From NCBI GenBank assembly GCA_031553685.1, contig JAVBLE010000021.1:1-51851 (forward strand): 51,851 nucleotides of DNA, in the 5' to 3' direction. Positions 14,386 through 23,217 of this stretch are shown here, piece by piece (within the stretch, counting starts at the first letter, position 1; every line of letters begins with the position of its first letter). A model generated the notes under the pieces. It did not search any database, was not told the origin of the DNA, and worked only from the letters and a program-made list of their open reading frames with translations. The position numbers were made by a program, and so were the translations under genes. This stretch comes from JAFGVL01 sp031553685. GTDB lineage: Bacteria > Bacteroidota > Bacteroidia > Bacteroidales > Paludibacteraceae.

Positions 14386-17250
14386 CTATATTTTCTCTTT
14401 TAAAAATTTCCCTGTATAAGATTCTTTACATTTCACCAAATCTTCGGGAGTGCCTGCAAACACAAGGTTTCCACCGGCAGTTCCACCTTCAGCTCCGAGG
14501 TCTATAATATGATCCGCACATTTAATCACATCCATATTATGCTCAATGATAATAACTGTGTGTCCTTTCTCTATCAACGCATCAAAAGCCTTGAGAAGCG
14601 TTTTTATATCGTGAAAATGCAACCCGGTGGTTGGCTCATCAAATACAAAAATAGTCGGTTCGGTTTTCTCACCTGCTAAGAAGAAAGCAAGCTTCACACG
14701 CTGACTCTCTCCGCCCGAAAGGGTGCTCGACGATTGCCCAAGTTTCACATACCCCAACCCTACATCTTGAAGCGGTTTCAAGCGTTTGGCAATGCGTTTG
14801 GAAGCTGTATTTTCTTTTTCGGCAGCAAAAAAATCAATCGCCTGGTCAACCGTCATTTCGAGCACATCGTAAATAGAAGCGCCCTTGAATTGCACTTCCA
14901 GAATGTCGCTTTTGAATCGCTTGCCATGGCATGTTTCGCATTCGAGCACAAGGTCGGCCATAAATTGCATTTCGACCGTAATTGTGCCGTCGCCCTGACA
15001 TTCTTCGCAACGCCCGCCTTCGACATTGAACGAAAAATGTGCCGGCGTATAGCCCATTTGTTTCGACAATTGCTGGTCGGCAAAGAGTTTGCGAATATCG
15101 TCGTATGCTTTCAAATAAGTAACCGGATTTGAACGCGACGACCGTCCAATCGGATTTTGATCCACAAATTCGATATCATTTACCAAATGCAAACTGCCTT
15201 CGATCGACCCAAACGAACCTGTTTTGTCCACACTTCCGCCAAAATATTTTTTCAGTCCGGCATAAAAAACATCGCGCACAAGCGACGATTTGCCCGAACC
15301 ACTCACCCCTGTAACCACAGTCATTGCATTGAGTGGAAATTTCACATTAATTCCTTTCAGGTTGTTTTCGCTGGCGCCGATAACCTCAATGTAATTCGAC
15401 CAGCGGCGGCGTGCTTTGGGCACTTCAATTTTATCTTCGCCTGTCAGATATTTGATAGTGTATGATGTTGTGGCTTCGGTACTTCGACTCCGCTCAACAA
15501 CCGAATCTGAGAGTACCGGACACTGAGCTTGTCGAAGTGTCGAAGTGTTGGAAATGTCGGCATAATTGCCCGCATATACAATCTCTCCACCCAACCTGCC
15601 TGCCATCGGACCAATATCAATAATATAATCGGCAGCACGAATAATCTCTTCATCATGTTCGACCACCACAACCGTATTGCCCAGTTGTTGCAACTGCCGC
15701 AGCACTTTGATTAATAGATAAGTATCACGCGAATGTAGCCCGATGCTCGGCTCGTCCAGAATATAAAGCGAGCCTACCAAACTGCTCCCAAGCGAAGTTG
15801 CCAGATTAATCCGTTGGCTCTCTCCGCCCGAAAGTGTATTGGATTGACGATTGAGCGTCAAGTATTCTAATCCTACATCGGACAGGAATTGAATGCGGTT
15901 GTTAATCTCTACCATCAGGCGTTTGGCAGTTATTTCTTCATTTTTTGTCAATGATAATTTATCAAAAAACAATTTCAATTCGCTTATTGGCAAATCAACC
16001 AATTCGTTAATGGATTTCTTCCCAACCTTTACCCACAAAGCCTCTTTGCGCAAGCGCGAGCCATGGCATTCGGGACAAATCGTTTTGCCACGATAGCGCG
16101 CCAGCATCACGCGGTACTGTATTTTATATTGGTTTTCTTCCAAATGCTTGAAAAAATCATTTAATCCATGGAAATACTGGTTGCCCGTCCACAACAATCG
16201 CTTTTGTTCGTCGGTAAGCTGATAGAACGGTTTATGTATCGGGAAGTCGAATTTATCGGCATTGCGAACCAATTCTTTTTTCCATTCGCCCATTGTTTCG
16301 CCTCGCCAGCAAGCAACCGCATCTTCGTAAACAGACAAGCCTTTGTTAGGGATTACCAGGTTTTCGTCAATGCCGATTACTTTGCCAAATCCCTCGCATT
16401 TAGGGCAGGCTCCGAGTGGATTATTGAAGCTGAATAATTGTTCCGAAGGCATTTCGAAGGTAATTCCATCCGCTTCGAATTTTTTCGAGAAATGTTTGCG
16501 CGTTTCTTTTTCACCCTCTTTTACAAGGATATAACAATTATCTTTCCCTTCGTAAAAGGCGGTTTCGACCGAATCGGTCATGCGACTGATGCTTGTCGGA
16601 TCGCGCTGTATGCTGATGCGGTCTATTACCAAATAAGCCTTTTGCTTGTCGGAAACTAATTTTGAATCATCTACAATATCGCTGATTTTGTGAATTTCGC
16701 CACCAATTTCTACACGGCTAAAACCTTGTTGCAGCAATATCTCCAGCTGGTTTTTCATCGTTCGCCCTTCAATCGGGACAACGGGCGCAAGTATCATCGT
16801 CATGGTTTCGTCGGGCAGCGAAAGCAGATAGTTCACCACATCGTCGGGACTGTGTTTGCGCACCACTTCGCCCGAAACCGGCGAGTAAGTCTTTCCCACA
16901 CGGGCATACAGCAGTTTAATATAATCGTACACTTCGGTGCTTGTGCCAACGGTAGAACGCGGGTTGCGCGAGTTTACTTTTTGTTGGATGGCGATAGCCG
17001 GCGGGATGCCTTTGATGTAATCCACTTCGGGTTTGCTCATGCGCCCCAAGAATTGGCGTGCATACGCCGACAGGCTTTCCACATAGCGGCGTTGCCCTTC
17101 GGCATAAAGCGTATCAAACGCCAAAGATGACTTGCCTGATCCCGAAAGTCCGGTAATCACAACCAACTGATTGCGTGGAATTTCGACATCTATATTTTTC
17201 AGGTTATGTACCCGAGCTCCTTTTATAAGTATATTTCCTTGTTTCGACAT
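14386..17250 (-). CDS. uvrA: excinuclease ABC subunit A
   Basis: UvrA is the damage-recognition ATPase of nucleotide excision repair, working with UvrB and UvrC. From the ATG at 17250 (MSKQGNILIKGARVHNLKNI) it has 954 residues. It carries two ABC modules (Walker A GLSGSGKSS near 35 and GVSGSGKSS near 640; signatures LSGGESQRI and LSGGESQRV). Zinc-finger cysteines are present (CPKCEGFG; CEECQGDG...CETCHGKR). Residues about 567-592 are an extra peptide encoded by a palindromic repeat (15481-15538) that keeps the frame. An in-frame TTG at 17274 is rejected because the -7 box overlaps it. Confidence 0.97.
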   Translation of the reverse strand: MSKQGNILIKGARVHNLKNIDVEIPRNQLVVITGLSGSGKSSLAFDTLYAEGQRRYVESLSAYARQFLGRMSKPEVDYIKGIPPAIAIQQKVNSRNPRSTVGTSTEVYDYIKLLYARVGKTYSPVSGEVVRKHSPDDVVNYLLSLPDETMTMILAPVVPIEGRTMKNQLEILLQQGFSRVEIGGEIHKISDIVDDSKLVSDKQKAYLVIDRISIQRDPTSISRMTDSVETAFYEGKDNCYILVKEGEKETRKHFSKKFEADGITFEMPSEQLFSFNNPLGACPKCEGFGKVIGIDENLVIPNKGLSVYEDAVACWRGETMGEWKKELVRNADKFDFPIHKPFYQLTDEQKRLLWTGNQYFHGLNDFFKHLEENQYKIQYRVMLARYRGKTICPECHGSRLRKEALWVKVGKKSINELVDLPISELKLFFDKLSLTKNEEITAKRLMVEINNRIQFLSDVGLEYLTLNRQSNTLSGGESQRINLATSLGSSLVGSLYILDEPSIGLHSRDTYLLIKVLRQLQQLGNTVVVVEHDEEIIRAADYIIDIGPMAGRLGGEIVYAGNYADISNTSTLRQAQCPVLSDSVVERSRSTEATTSYTIKYLTGEDKIEVPKARRRWSNYIEVIGASENNLKGINVKFPLNAMTVVTGVSGSGKSSLVRDVFYAGLKKYFGGSVDKTGSFGSIEGSLHLVNDIEFVDQNPIGRSSRSNPVTYLKAYDDIRKLFADQQLSKQMGYTPAHFSFNVEGGRCEECQGDGTITVEMQFMADLVLECETCHGKRFKSDILEVQFKGASIYDVLEMTVDQAIDFFAAEKENTASKRIAKRLKPLQDVGLGYVKLGQSSSTLSGGESQRVKLAFFLAGEKTEPTIFVFDEPTTGLHFHDIKTLLKAFDALIEKGHTVIIIEHNMDVIKCADHIIDLGAEGGTAGGNLVFAGTPEDLVKCKESYTGKFLKEKI
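15481..15538. repeat. palindromic repeat inserted in frame in uvrA
   Basis: The 58-bp unit has arms acttcgactccgctca and tgagcttgtcgaagt, which are imperfect inverted repeats. In the UvrA frame it encodes the peptide STLRQAQCPVLS then DSVVERSRST between the first ABC module and its C-terminal edge. Related half-units occur outside genes near 12481 and 26919 in this window. Confidence 0.85.
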
Positions 17251-17271
17251 TTTTATTTTTGAAAAATCAGG

Positions 17272-17279
17272 CAAAGGTA
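17272..17279 (-). promoter_or_regulatory. -7 box of uvrA
   Basis: TACCTTTG on the minus strand, 21 bases before the ATG at 17250. It overlaps the rejected upstream TTG start. Confidence 0.6.
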
Positions 17280-17316
17280 CGAAAATATTAAATGAAGGAA
17301 TAGTATGTATAATAAC

Positions 17317-17348
17317 AAAAAATCCTACTTCTTCAAGCAGGATTTTTC
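17317..17348 (-). terminator. terminator of the 17374 gene
   Basis: A 9-bp outer stem (aaaaatcct / aggattttt) plus 3 inner pairs around a TTCT-type loop, with U-rich ends on either strand. It lies 26 bases past the stop of the secreted-protein gene. Confidence 0.8.
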
Positions 17349-17373
17349 TGTAAATATTTGTAATTTAAAAAAT

Positions 17374-17976
17374 TTATTTTCCAAATGCTTTGATGTTGTG
17401 GATGCGGAAAGTTTGATTTTCTTTCGGATCATCTTTGCCACAAGGCGTTGGAGTGAATTTCAATGACACATTACTTTCGTTGATGTTGATTTTGTTAAAG
17501 AAGCCATATTGAGCATCGGTAGTTTCACCTTTGATACCCAAATAGTCACCAACTTTTGTCCATGCACCACCACTGACCGATTTCCAAAGTGCATAACCAC
17601 GCTCGTCACCGGTAGCCGAAGCACCTACTTCGATCGTCGAAATGTATTTTTGTTCGCTGATAATGATTTCACCTTCTTTTTTATTTACTTCTACATAACC
17701 TTTGGTAACACCTTCGGTCATTGGGGCTTTCTTGCTGTCGCAAGTTGGGGCAACGGCACATTTATTGAAAGTGAAGTCCACTTTATTGCCATTATAAGCT
17801 TGGCTAACTTTAAATTTTGCTTTTGAATCCATTTTTTTGAACCCGCAAATCGTGTCATTTTTCCAACCTTGTTCTTTGAACGATTGGAAATTTTCGTCGA
17901 TAACAACCGACTGAGCAAAAGCTCCTGTTGTGAATGCCATCAAAGTGGCTGCAACTAAGAATTTTAGTGTTTTCAT
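17374..17976 (-). CDS. secreted protein of unknown function
   Basis: A 200-residue protein with a signal peptide (residues 1-21, ending GAFAQ). The mature part starts SVVIDENFQSFKEQGW, resembling the opening of carbohydrate-binding or jelly-roll modules of exported Bacteroidota proteins (DENFQ...GW). It has Cys pairs in NDTICGFKK, NKCAVAPTCDSKK and TPTPCGKDD, and ends FRIHNIKAFGK, a typical last strand of a jelly roll. No enzymatic motif is seen. A -7 box TACATTTG lies at 18014-18021. It is a single-gene unit with its own terminator. Confidence 0.7.
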   Translation of the reverse strand: MKTLKFLVAATLMAFTTGAFAQSVVIDENFQSFKEQGWKNDTICGFKKMDSKAKFKVSQAYNGNKVDFTFNKCAVAPTCDSKKAPMTEGVTKGYVEVNKKEGEIIISEQKYISTIEVGASATGDERGYALWKSVSGGAWTKVGDYLGIKGETTDAQYGFFNKININESNVSLKFTPTPCGKDDPKENQTFRIHNIKAFGK

Positions 17977-18125
17977 TGTTGAAAAATTATTTTAAGTGAA
18001 TTTATAATGGCAACAAATGTACAAAAGCTGCGCCAAACTTTTCTCTTTTTTAATAATGAATAAATATTTTTTTCAAAAACTAAAACAATATTTTGTATCT
18101 TCGTTTTTACATATTTCTCGTTATC

Positions 18126-19364
18126 ATGGAAAAAATAGTTATTGTTGGAGGTGGCTTTGCCGGATTACATTTAGCTAAAGCGCTGAATAAGAAGAAATTT
18201 GAAGTATTGCTTATTGACAGGCAAAATCATCATCAGTTCCAGCCCTTGTTTTACCAAGTGGCTACGGCTCGTTTGGAGCCTTCGAGTATTTCGTTTCCTT
18301 TCCGGAAGATTTTTCAACATTCGCCTAACATTGAAATTCGCATGGGGAAAGCACTTCGAGTTTTTCCTGAGCAAAACAGGTTGGAAACTTCAATAGGTTC
18401 TTTTCGCTATGATAAGTTGGTGATTGCATCAGGATGTAAAACGAATTTCTTTGGCAATGAAGCGATTGAAAAAAACGCTTTTTCGATGAAGGATACACAG
18501 GAGGCAATAGAAATTCGCAATAGGATTTTACTCCATTTTGAGCGGTTTATTTGTGCTTCTGCTACCGAAAAGGAAGCGTTTCAGAATATTGTGATTGTGG
18601 GTGGAGGTCCCACCGGTGTGGAGCTTGCGGGTGCTTTTGCCGAGATGCGCAAATATGTGCTGCCAAAGGATTATCCGAGGATTGATTTTTCGGGAATGAA
18701 AATATTTTTGATAGATACGCATGAGCATACTTTGAATAATATGAGCGACGAAGCTAAAATGGCTTCGGAAAAATACCTGAAGCAATTAGGCGTTTGTATT
18801 AAAACCGAAACAGCAGTTATCCAATACGATGGGGAAATTGCGCTACTTGATAGCGGCGAGCAAATTCGCTCAAAGAATGTAATTTGGGCGGCGGGTGTTA
18901 CAGGAAATATTTTGGAAGGAATCTCTTCCGAGTCTATTAATAGAAACCGTTTCAAGGTAGACAGGCAAAATCGTGTGTCGGGTTACGACAATATTTTTGC
19001 ACTGGGCGATGTAGCGTACATGGAAACACCTTTGTATCCGCAAGGGCATCCGCAATTGGCACGAGTGGCTATTTCTCAGGCTAAGAAGCTTGCCCGTAAT
19101 TTATTGAAGAAAAATAAAGCGCCGGTTGATTATGAATATAAGGATTGGGGCTCAATGGCTACAATTGGGAAAAACAGGGCGGTGGTCGATTTGCCTTGTT
19201 TCAATTTTTCGGGGCGTTTTGCGTGGTTTGTGTGGATGTTTTTGCACCTGATGCTTATCCTTAGCGTGCGCAACAAGCTGATTATCTTTATTAATTGGGC
19301 ATGGAGTTATTTCACCAAAGACTCTTCGTTGCGCTTGATAATGATTGAGGATGATGAAAGTTAG
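18126..19364 (+). CDS. ndh: type II NADH:quinone oxidoreductase
   Basis: NDH-2 passes electrons from NADH to quinone at the inner membrane without pumping protons. The 412-residue protein starts MEKIVIVGGGFAGLHLAKAL, the FAD-binding Rossmann fold. It has a second nucleotide fold IVIVGGGPTGVELAGAFAEM near 155-175 (NADH) and the FAD-contacting FALGDVAYMETPLYPQGHPQ near 295. The C-terminus (about 350-400, FAWFVWMFLHLMLIL and LIIFINWAWSYF) is hydrophobic and would anchor it in the membrane. The ATG at 18126 is chosen over an upstream TTG, which overlaps the -7-like TATCTTCG at 18096. Confidence 0.92.
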   Translation: MEKIVIVGGGFAGLHLAKALNKKKFEVLLIDRQNHHQFQPLFYQVATARLEPSSISFPFRKIFQHSPNIEIRMGKALRVFPEQNRLETSIGSFRYDKLVIASGCKTNFFGNEAIEKNAFSMKDTQEAIEIRNRILLHFERFICASATEKEAFQNIVIVGGGPTGVELAGAFAEMRKYVLPKDYPRIDFSGMKIFLIDTHEHTLNNMSDEAKMASEKYLKQLGVCIKTETAVIQYDGEIALLDSGEQIRSKNVIWAAGVTGNILEGISSESINRNRFKVDRQNRVSGYDNIFALGDVAYMETPLYPQGHPQLARVAISQAKKLARNLLKKNKAPVDYEYKDWGSMATIGKNRAVVDLPCFNFSGRFAWFVWMFLHLMLILSVRNKLIIFINWAWSYFTKDSSLRLIMIEDDES

Positions 19365-19367
19365 GAT

Positions 19368-20294
19368 TTATTTTGCCGAAAAATCGAAATAAGGTTGTAG
19401 TTTTTGTATAAATTCGGGTGTAATAATCTCTTTGTCAATTTTTTTCATGTCCGAAACAGATTTATATTTGCCGTAATTCCGGCGATATTCATAAATGCTT
19501 GTTGCTTGCAAATAACTGATGTATGGATGCGCCTTGAGCCGGTCTATACTCGCTTTATTGACAGCGATTTTTTGGATTTTAGTAGTGTCAACTGTAAAAT
19601 AAGGCGTAACCCGGTCGATTAAATCCAACGGAACATTTTTTAGTTCTTTCAGTTGATTTACAGATTGATAGCCACCCAACTTTTCCCGGTAAAAAACAAT
19701 TCGTTTTGCCAACCACTTAGGCATGCCTTTTACTTGAAAAAGCTGTGCGGTGTCTGCCGCGTTAATCTCTATCGTTGCTATAAAAGCATCTTCTTTAGGT
19801 TTTTCCACTACTGTTTCTTCGGGAATGGAAATGTATGGTTTCAGTATTTCAAATTGCTCTGTACCAATCCCGTACACTTTTCCAAATGCTTCAGCGTTTT
19901 TGAATTTCCCTCCTTTTACCCTGTATTTTAATATATTATGAGCTATGAATGGTTTTAATCCTAAGCTGACAAATCCGGCAGAGTCAATCTCATTTGGATT
20001 AAATGCAAAAAGCTTTACCGGAGTAGGTTTTTCCCATTCTTGCCTTTCGTAATTTGAATAATAATTTTTGGCAGAATAATGTTTAGGATAAGAGAAACCC
20101 TGTTTGCTTGCTATCAATGAGGCTTTGAAACGAATTGCCTGATTAATATAAGTTGTGTCAATCTCTTCTTTAGCTTGCGAAGAATAATAATGCGGAAGAA
20201 AGTGATTAGCTAAATTAACCAAAATGAGCAAAGAAATAAGTGCAATTAAGCCATTTCGTTGTCCTTTAGTAAAATAAAAATAATCTTTCCACAT
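19368..20294 (-). CDS. membrane-anchored helix-hairpin-helix (ComEA-like) protein
   Basis: A 308-residue protein with one N-terminal membrane helix (about 15-34) followed by three helix-hairpin-helix segments. These lie at about 90-140 (EIDSAGFVSLGLKPFIAHNI), 172-217 (INAADTAQLFQVKGMPKWLA) and 243-288 (VNKASIDRLKAHPYISYLQA). This is the pattern of ComEA-type DNA-binding proteins, which bind double-stranded DNA outside the inner membrane during natural uptake. Whether this organism is competent is unknown. It converges with ndh (3-bp gap) and has a -7 box at 20327-20334. Confidence 0.85.
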   Translation of the reverse strand: MWKDYFYFTKGQRNGLIALISLLILVNLANHFLPHYYSSQAKEEIDTTYINQAIRFKASLIASKQGFSYPKHYSAKNYYSNYERQEWEKPTPVKLFAFNPNEIDSAGFVSLGLKPFIAHNILKYRVKGGKFKNAEAFGKVYGIGTEQFEILKPYISIPEETVVEKPKEDAFIATIEINAADTAQLFQVKGMPKWLAKRIVFYREKLGGYQSVNQLKELKNVPLDLIDRVTPYFTVDTTKIQKIAVNKASIDRLKAHPYISYLQATSIYEYRRNYGKYKSVSDMKKIDKEIITPEFIQKLQPYFDFSAK

Positions 20295-20507
20295 GATTTT
20301 TTAATTCTTTTTGATAAAATAATTAACAAAAATATAAATAAAACAATATGTTTAACACATTTATCGTGGAAATTAGTAATATTTTCATGAATATTTAGTC
20401 AAAGACCAAAACAATTTAAGTTGTAAACACCTAAAATATTTTGCATAAAGCATAACTGATTTCGTTAAATATCTTCTAATTTTGCATAGAATAAAAAATC
20501 TCCATAT

Positions 20508-21485
20508 ATGAAACGATTGATTTTTTCAATACTGGCAATCTGTTATATCGCATCTAATGGCTTTTCGCAAAAGCTAAATCAATCCTATTTAGATTATATT
20601 AATTTGTATAAAGATATTGCTGTACGCGAAATGAATTTATACCGTATTCCGGCAAGTATTACGCTCGCACAGGGTCTTTTGGAGTCGTCGGCAGGAAAAA
20701 GCGAATTGGCGGTGAAGGCAAACAATCACTTCGGGATCAAATGTCAAGGATCGTGGATAGGCGATGTGATGTATGCCGACGATGACCAGAAAAACGAATG
20801 TTTCCGCAAATATAATTCTGCCTTGGAATCATACGAAGACCACTCTAAGTTTTTGGTGGATAAGCCCCGTTATGCCGGCTTGTTTAAGTTGTCGAGCGCC
20901 GATTATCAGGGTTGGGCTCATGGGTTGAAAGCTGCCGGGTATGCCACCAATCCGAATTATGGACCCTTGTTGATAAAACTGATTGAAGACTACAAATTGT
21001 ATGATTACGACAAGGACTTGCTCACTAAAGAGAAAAAAGAAGAACTGGTACAGCGCGAAGAGATGCTGAAAAAAGCGGCAAATCAACCTGCAAAACCTCA
21101 AGAACAAAGTTATATTGCCGAAATTTCGCCGTACACAATGCACGATGTGGGCAAAATAAACGGCGTAAAATATGTAATTGCTTATGATGGAGATACCTAT
21201 GCAAGTATTGCCGATGAGTTTGATCTGTTTGACAAAGAAGTGCTCAAAGCCAATGATTTAAACTATGGCGCTCAAAATCCGAAAGCCGGCGACATTGTTT
21301 TTATTGCCAAAAAGAAGAAAAAAGGCAGCAAAAAAGGCGATGCAACTTATACGGCACAAGAAGGGGAAGATATGCGGTTGATTTCGCAGAAAAACGGTAT
21401 TCGCCTGCGCAAGTTGTACGAGTTGAACAATATTATTTACGGTTCGGATATTAAAGCCGGTGATGTAATCAAATTGCGCAAATGA
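20508..21485 (+). CDS. exported glucosaminidase (GH73) with two LysM domains
   Basis: A 325-residue exported hydrolase that should cut glycan strands of peptidoglycan. After a signal peptide (1-20) the GH73 domain spans about 25-165 with the catalytic Glu59 in ITLAQGLLESSAG and the family motif ANNHFGIKC. Two LysM repeats follow: about 215-265 (VIAYDGDTYASIADEFDLFD) and 278-324 (YTAQEGEDMRLISQKNGIRL). A lysine-rich linker lies between. A TAATTTTG box at 20477-20484 fits a promoter. Its last 4 bp overlap the DciA-like gene. Confidence 0.9.
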   Translation: MKRLIFSILAICYIASNGFSQKLNQSYLDYINLYKDIAVREMNLYRIPASITLAQGLLESSAGKSELAVKANNHFGIKCQGSWIGDVMYADDDQKNECFRKYNSALESYEDHSKFLVDKPRYAGLFKLSSADYQGWAHGLKAAGYATNPNYGPLLIKLIEDYKLYDYDKDLLTKEKKEELVQREEMLKKAANQPAKPQEQSYIAEISPYTMHDVGKINGVKYVIAYDGDTYASIADEFDLFDKEVLKANDLNYGAQNPKAGDIVFIAKKKKKGSKKGDATYTAQEGEDMRLISQKNGIRLRKLYELNNIIYGSDIKAGDVIKLRK

Positions 21486-21772
21486 GACGACGGAACACAC
21501 AAAGCCTCGGTGAGGTTCTGCAGGAAGTCCTTGTGCGCAACCACTTGGACAAGCGCCTGAATGAAACTCGTTTGCTCGAAGCATGGAACGAAGTTTTGGG
21601 CGAAGCAATGGCGCGTTATACTACAGAGAAATTTATCAGAAACCGTGTGTTGAATGTAAAACTCACTTCAGCTGTGTTGCGCAACGAACTGATGCTGGGG
21701 CGCGAACTGCTTATTCGGAAACTCAACGAAAAGGTTGGAGCAGAGGTTATTACTGATATCCGATTTTACTGA
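21482..21772 (+). CDS. DciA-like DUF721 protein
   Basis: A 96-residue protein: RRRNTQSLGEVLQEVLVRNH at the N-terminus, then LLEAWNEVLGEAMARYTTEK, VLNVKLTSAVLRNELMLGRE and LNEKVGAEVITDIRF. This is the DUF721 domain of DciA, the bacterial helicase operator that helps load DnaB at replication origins in species lacking DnaC. Length is typical for Bacteroidota. It is translationally coupled (ATGA overlap) to the glucosaminidase gene. The replication role is family knowledge. Confidence 0.88.
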   Translation: MRRRNTQSLGEVLQEVLVRNHLDKRLNETRLLEAWNEVLGEAMARYTTEKFIRNRVLNVKLTSAVLRNELMLGRELLIRKLNEKVGAEVITDIRFY

Positions 21773-21866
21773 AAAAGATAGCGAGATAGCGAGATGGTGA
21801 AATAGTGAGAAAAATACTTACCTACTCGCCATCTCGCTTACTAACTATCTCACCATCTAAAAAAAT
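21773..21866. repeat. inverted repeat of 'gcgagatgg' units
   Basis: The gap between the DciA-like gene and the next gene holds gatagcgagatagcgagat and ggtgaaatagtgag, and further on their imperfect complement (ctcgccatctcgc and ctatctcaccatct). It would fold into a long hairpin and may be a terminator or a dispersed palindrome. Confidence 0.65.
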
Positions 21867-22406
21867 ATGGATATAGAAAAACTCCTGTTAGAACATACTT
21901 CACGGCAAATGGTTGATCATATTGTCCAAACCATCATGGAGCAACCTGTGTTTTTTGATGAATTGTACCGGTTTACTTTTTCGGAAAATAAAAAATTGGC
22001 TTGGCGTGCAGCTTGGGTATTAATGCATTTGCACGATAAATCTCCCAAATTATTTTCTTCCGAAAAACTAAATGAAATAATGCAAACTGTTTCACAGCTG
22101 CAATTTCAAGGGGTAATTCGGTCGTTTATTTATATTTTATCGTCAGAAAAAAATATGGATTATTCGGTCGATTTTATTAATCTTTGCTTTGATTGGATGC
22201 TGTCGCCAAAGCAAAACCCGGCTATCCAGGCTTATTGTATGCGGGTTTTGGTAAATGTTTGCCAAACTTATCCCGAATTTAAGGAAGAATTGATTACATG
22301 CCTCGAAAATGCTACAGACGGCTATTCGAAAGGATTTATGGCAGCAAGGAAAAATACTTTAAAACAGTTGAAAATGGGAAGTAGAAAAATGAAATTCAAA
22401 GAATAA
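21867..22406 (+). CDS. all-helical (HEAT-like) protein of unknown function
   Basis: A 179-residue cytoplasmic protein with no signal peptide. It is predicted to be all helix, with HEAT-like pairs such as LAWRAAWVLMHLHDKSPKLF (about 50-69) and AIQAYCMRVLVNVCQTYPEF (about 125-144). The C-terminus is basic (KMGSRKMKFKE). I cannot name a family member with known function. It lies 94 bp after the DciA-like gene and 38 bp before the thioesterase on the same strand. Confidence 0.65.
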   Translation: MDIEKLLLEHTSRQMVDHIVQTIMEQPVFFDELYRFTFSENKKLAWRAAWVLMHLHDKSPKLFSSEKLNEIMQTVSQLQFQGVIRSFIYILSSEKNMDYSVDFINLCFDWMLSPKQNPAIQAYCMRVLVNVCQTYPEFKEELITCLENATDGYSKGFMAARKNTLKQLKMGSRKMKFKE

Positions 22407-22444
22407 CTTTTCACTCTCCATTTTCCACTTTCAATTAATAAATT

Positions 22445-22807
22445 ATGGAATTAATATCGACACATACTGTTATGACCGGCGATTTGGGTATGCGTGGCAA
22501 CCTGTTCGGAGGAAAAATGCTGGGATGGTTGGATTTAGCGGCGGCGGCTTATGCGGCACAAAAAATTAAATCGCCTAATGTGGTAACTGTAAAAATTTCG
22601 GAATGCGTTTTTCACCGTCCGAGCAAGGTAAGTAACCAAATTAAAATCTATGGCAGGGTAGAGCGCATGGGACACACTTCAATTACCATCGCCGTCGAAG
22701 CCCGCAGGTACGATGTGATAGAGCAATCCGAAGAAATGGTTTGCTCAACCAGTATTGTTTTTGTGCATATTGACGAACACGGCAATCCGCTCGAAATAAA
22801 ATCATAA
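22445..22807 (+). CDS. acyl-CoA thioesterase (YciA-type hotdog)
   Basis: A 120-residue single hotdog-fold protein that should hydrolyse acyl-CoA. It shows the family opening TGDLGMRGNLFGGKMLGWLD (about 13-32) with catalytic Asn, Gly and Asp positions. VTVKISECVFHRPSKVSNQI and the strand MVCSTSIVFVHID follow. Length fits the short YciA/BACH-like class. Substrate chain length is not readable. It closes a plus-strand run and ends at a shared terminator. Confidence 0.88.
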   Translation: MELISTHTVMTGDLGMRGNLFGGKMLGWLDLAAAAYAAQKIKSPNVVTVKISECVFHRPSKVSNQIKIYGRVERMGHTSITIAVEARRYDVIEQSEEMVCSTSIVFVHIDEHGNPLEIKS

Positions 22808-22808
22808 T

Positions 22809-22845
22809 AAAAAAGCTACTTCTATGCAAAAGAAGTAGCTTTTTT
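22809..22845. terminator. bidirectional terminator between thioesterase and ferredoxin
   Basis: A 14-bp stem (22810-22823 with 22831-22844, aaaagctacttct / agaagtagctttt) with a 7-nt loop and A/T runs on both sides. It serves two convergent genes. Confidence 0.88.
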
Positions 22846-22868
22846 AGTGAAAATGTGATTGCTGAATA

Positions 22869-23036
22869 CTATGCAGGGTGAATTGCTTCTGAAGGACAAA
22901 CTTCAGCGCAGCTACCGCAATCGGTGCAAACTTCAGGATCAATAACATAGATATCGCCCTCAGAGATAGCCTCTACAGGGCATTCGCTTATGCATGAGCC
23001 ACAAGCAACGCAATCTTCATTAATAATGTAAGCCAT
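22869..23036 (-). CDS. 2[4Fe-4S] bacterial ferredoxin
   Basis: A 55-residue ferredoxin beginning MAYIINEDCVACGSCISECP and containing a second cluster motif CTDCGSCAEVCP. Each has CxxCxxCxxxCP spacing, binding two [4Fe-4S] clusters for low-potential electron transfer. A longer frame upstream to 23117 is rejected because it would place the start before the promoter at 23075-23104. Length and sequence are typical of clostridial-type ferredoxins in anaerobic Bacteroidales. Confidence 0.96.
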   Translation of the reverse strand: MAYIINEDCVACGSCISECPVEAISEGDIYVIDPEVCTDCGSCAEVCPSEAIHPA

Positions 23037-23074
23037 TTTTGTTTTTAAAATTAAAATTAATACTAATTGTTTTG

Positions 23075-23104
23075 CAAAAATACCATATTTTATCAGCTTG
23101 CAAA
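23075..23104 (-). promoter_or_regulatory. ferredoxin promoter
   Basis: Minus strand: TTTG (23104-23101), 18 nt, TATTTTTG (23082-23075). The predicted start near 23068 gives a leader of about 30 nt. Confidence 0.7.
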
Positions 23105-23166
23105 ATATTTTGGGCAATATTTCGTCGAAAATTCAGTTTGTTTTTTAGTCCAAGGTTGGCGAAATT

Positions 23167-23197
23167 TTTGTAAAACCCTTTATTTCTTGTACTTTTG
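23167..23197 (+). promoter_or_regulatory. porT promoter
   Basis: TTTG (23167-23170), 19 nt, TACTTTTG (23190-23197): exact consensus. It overlaps a possible GTG start at 23197 and so argues for the TTG at 23218. Confidence 0.75.
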
Positions 23198-23217
23198 TGC
23201 CACAAAAAATAGTTGTT

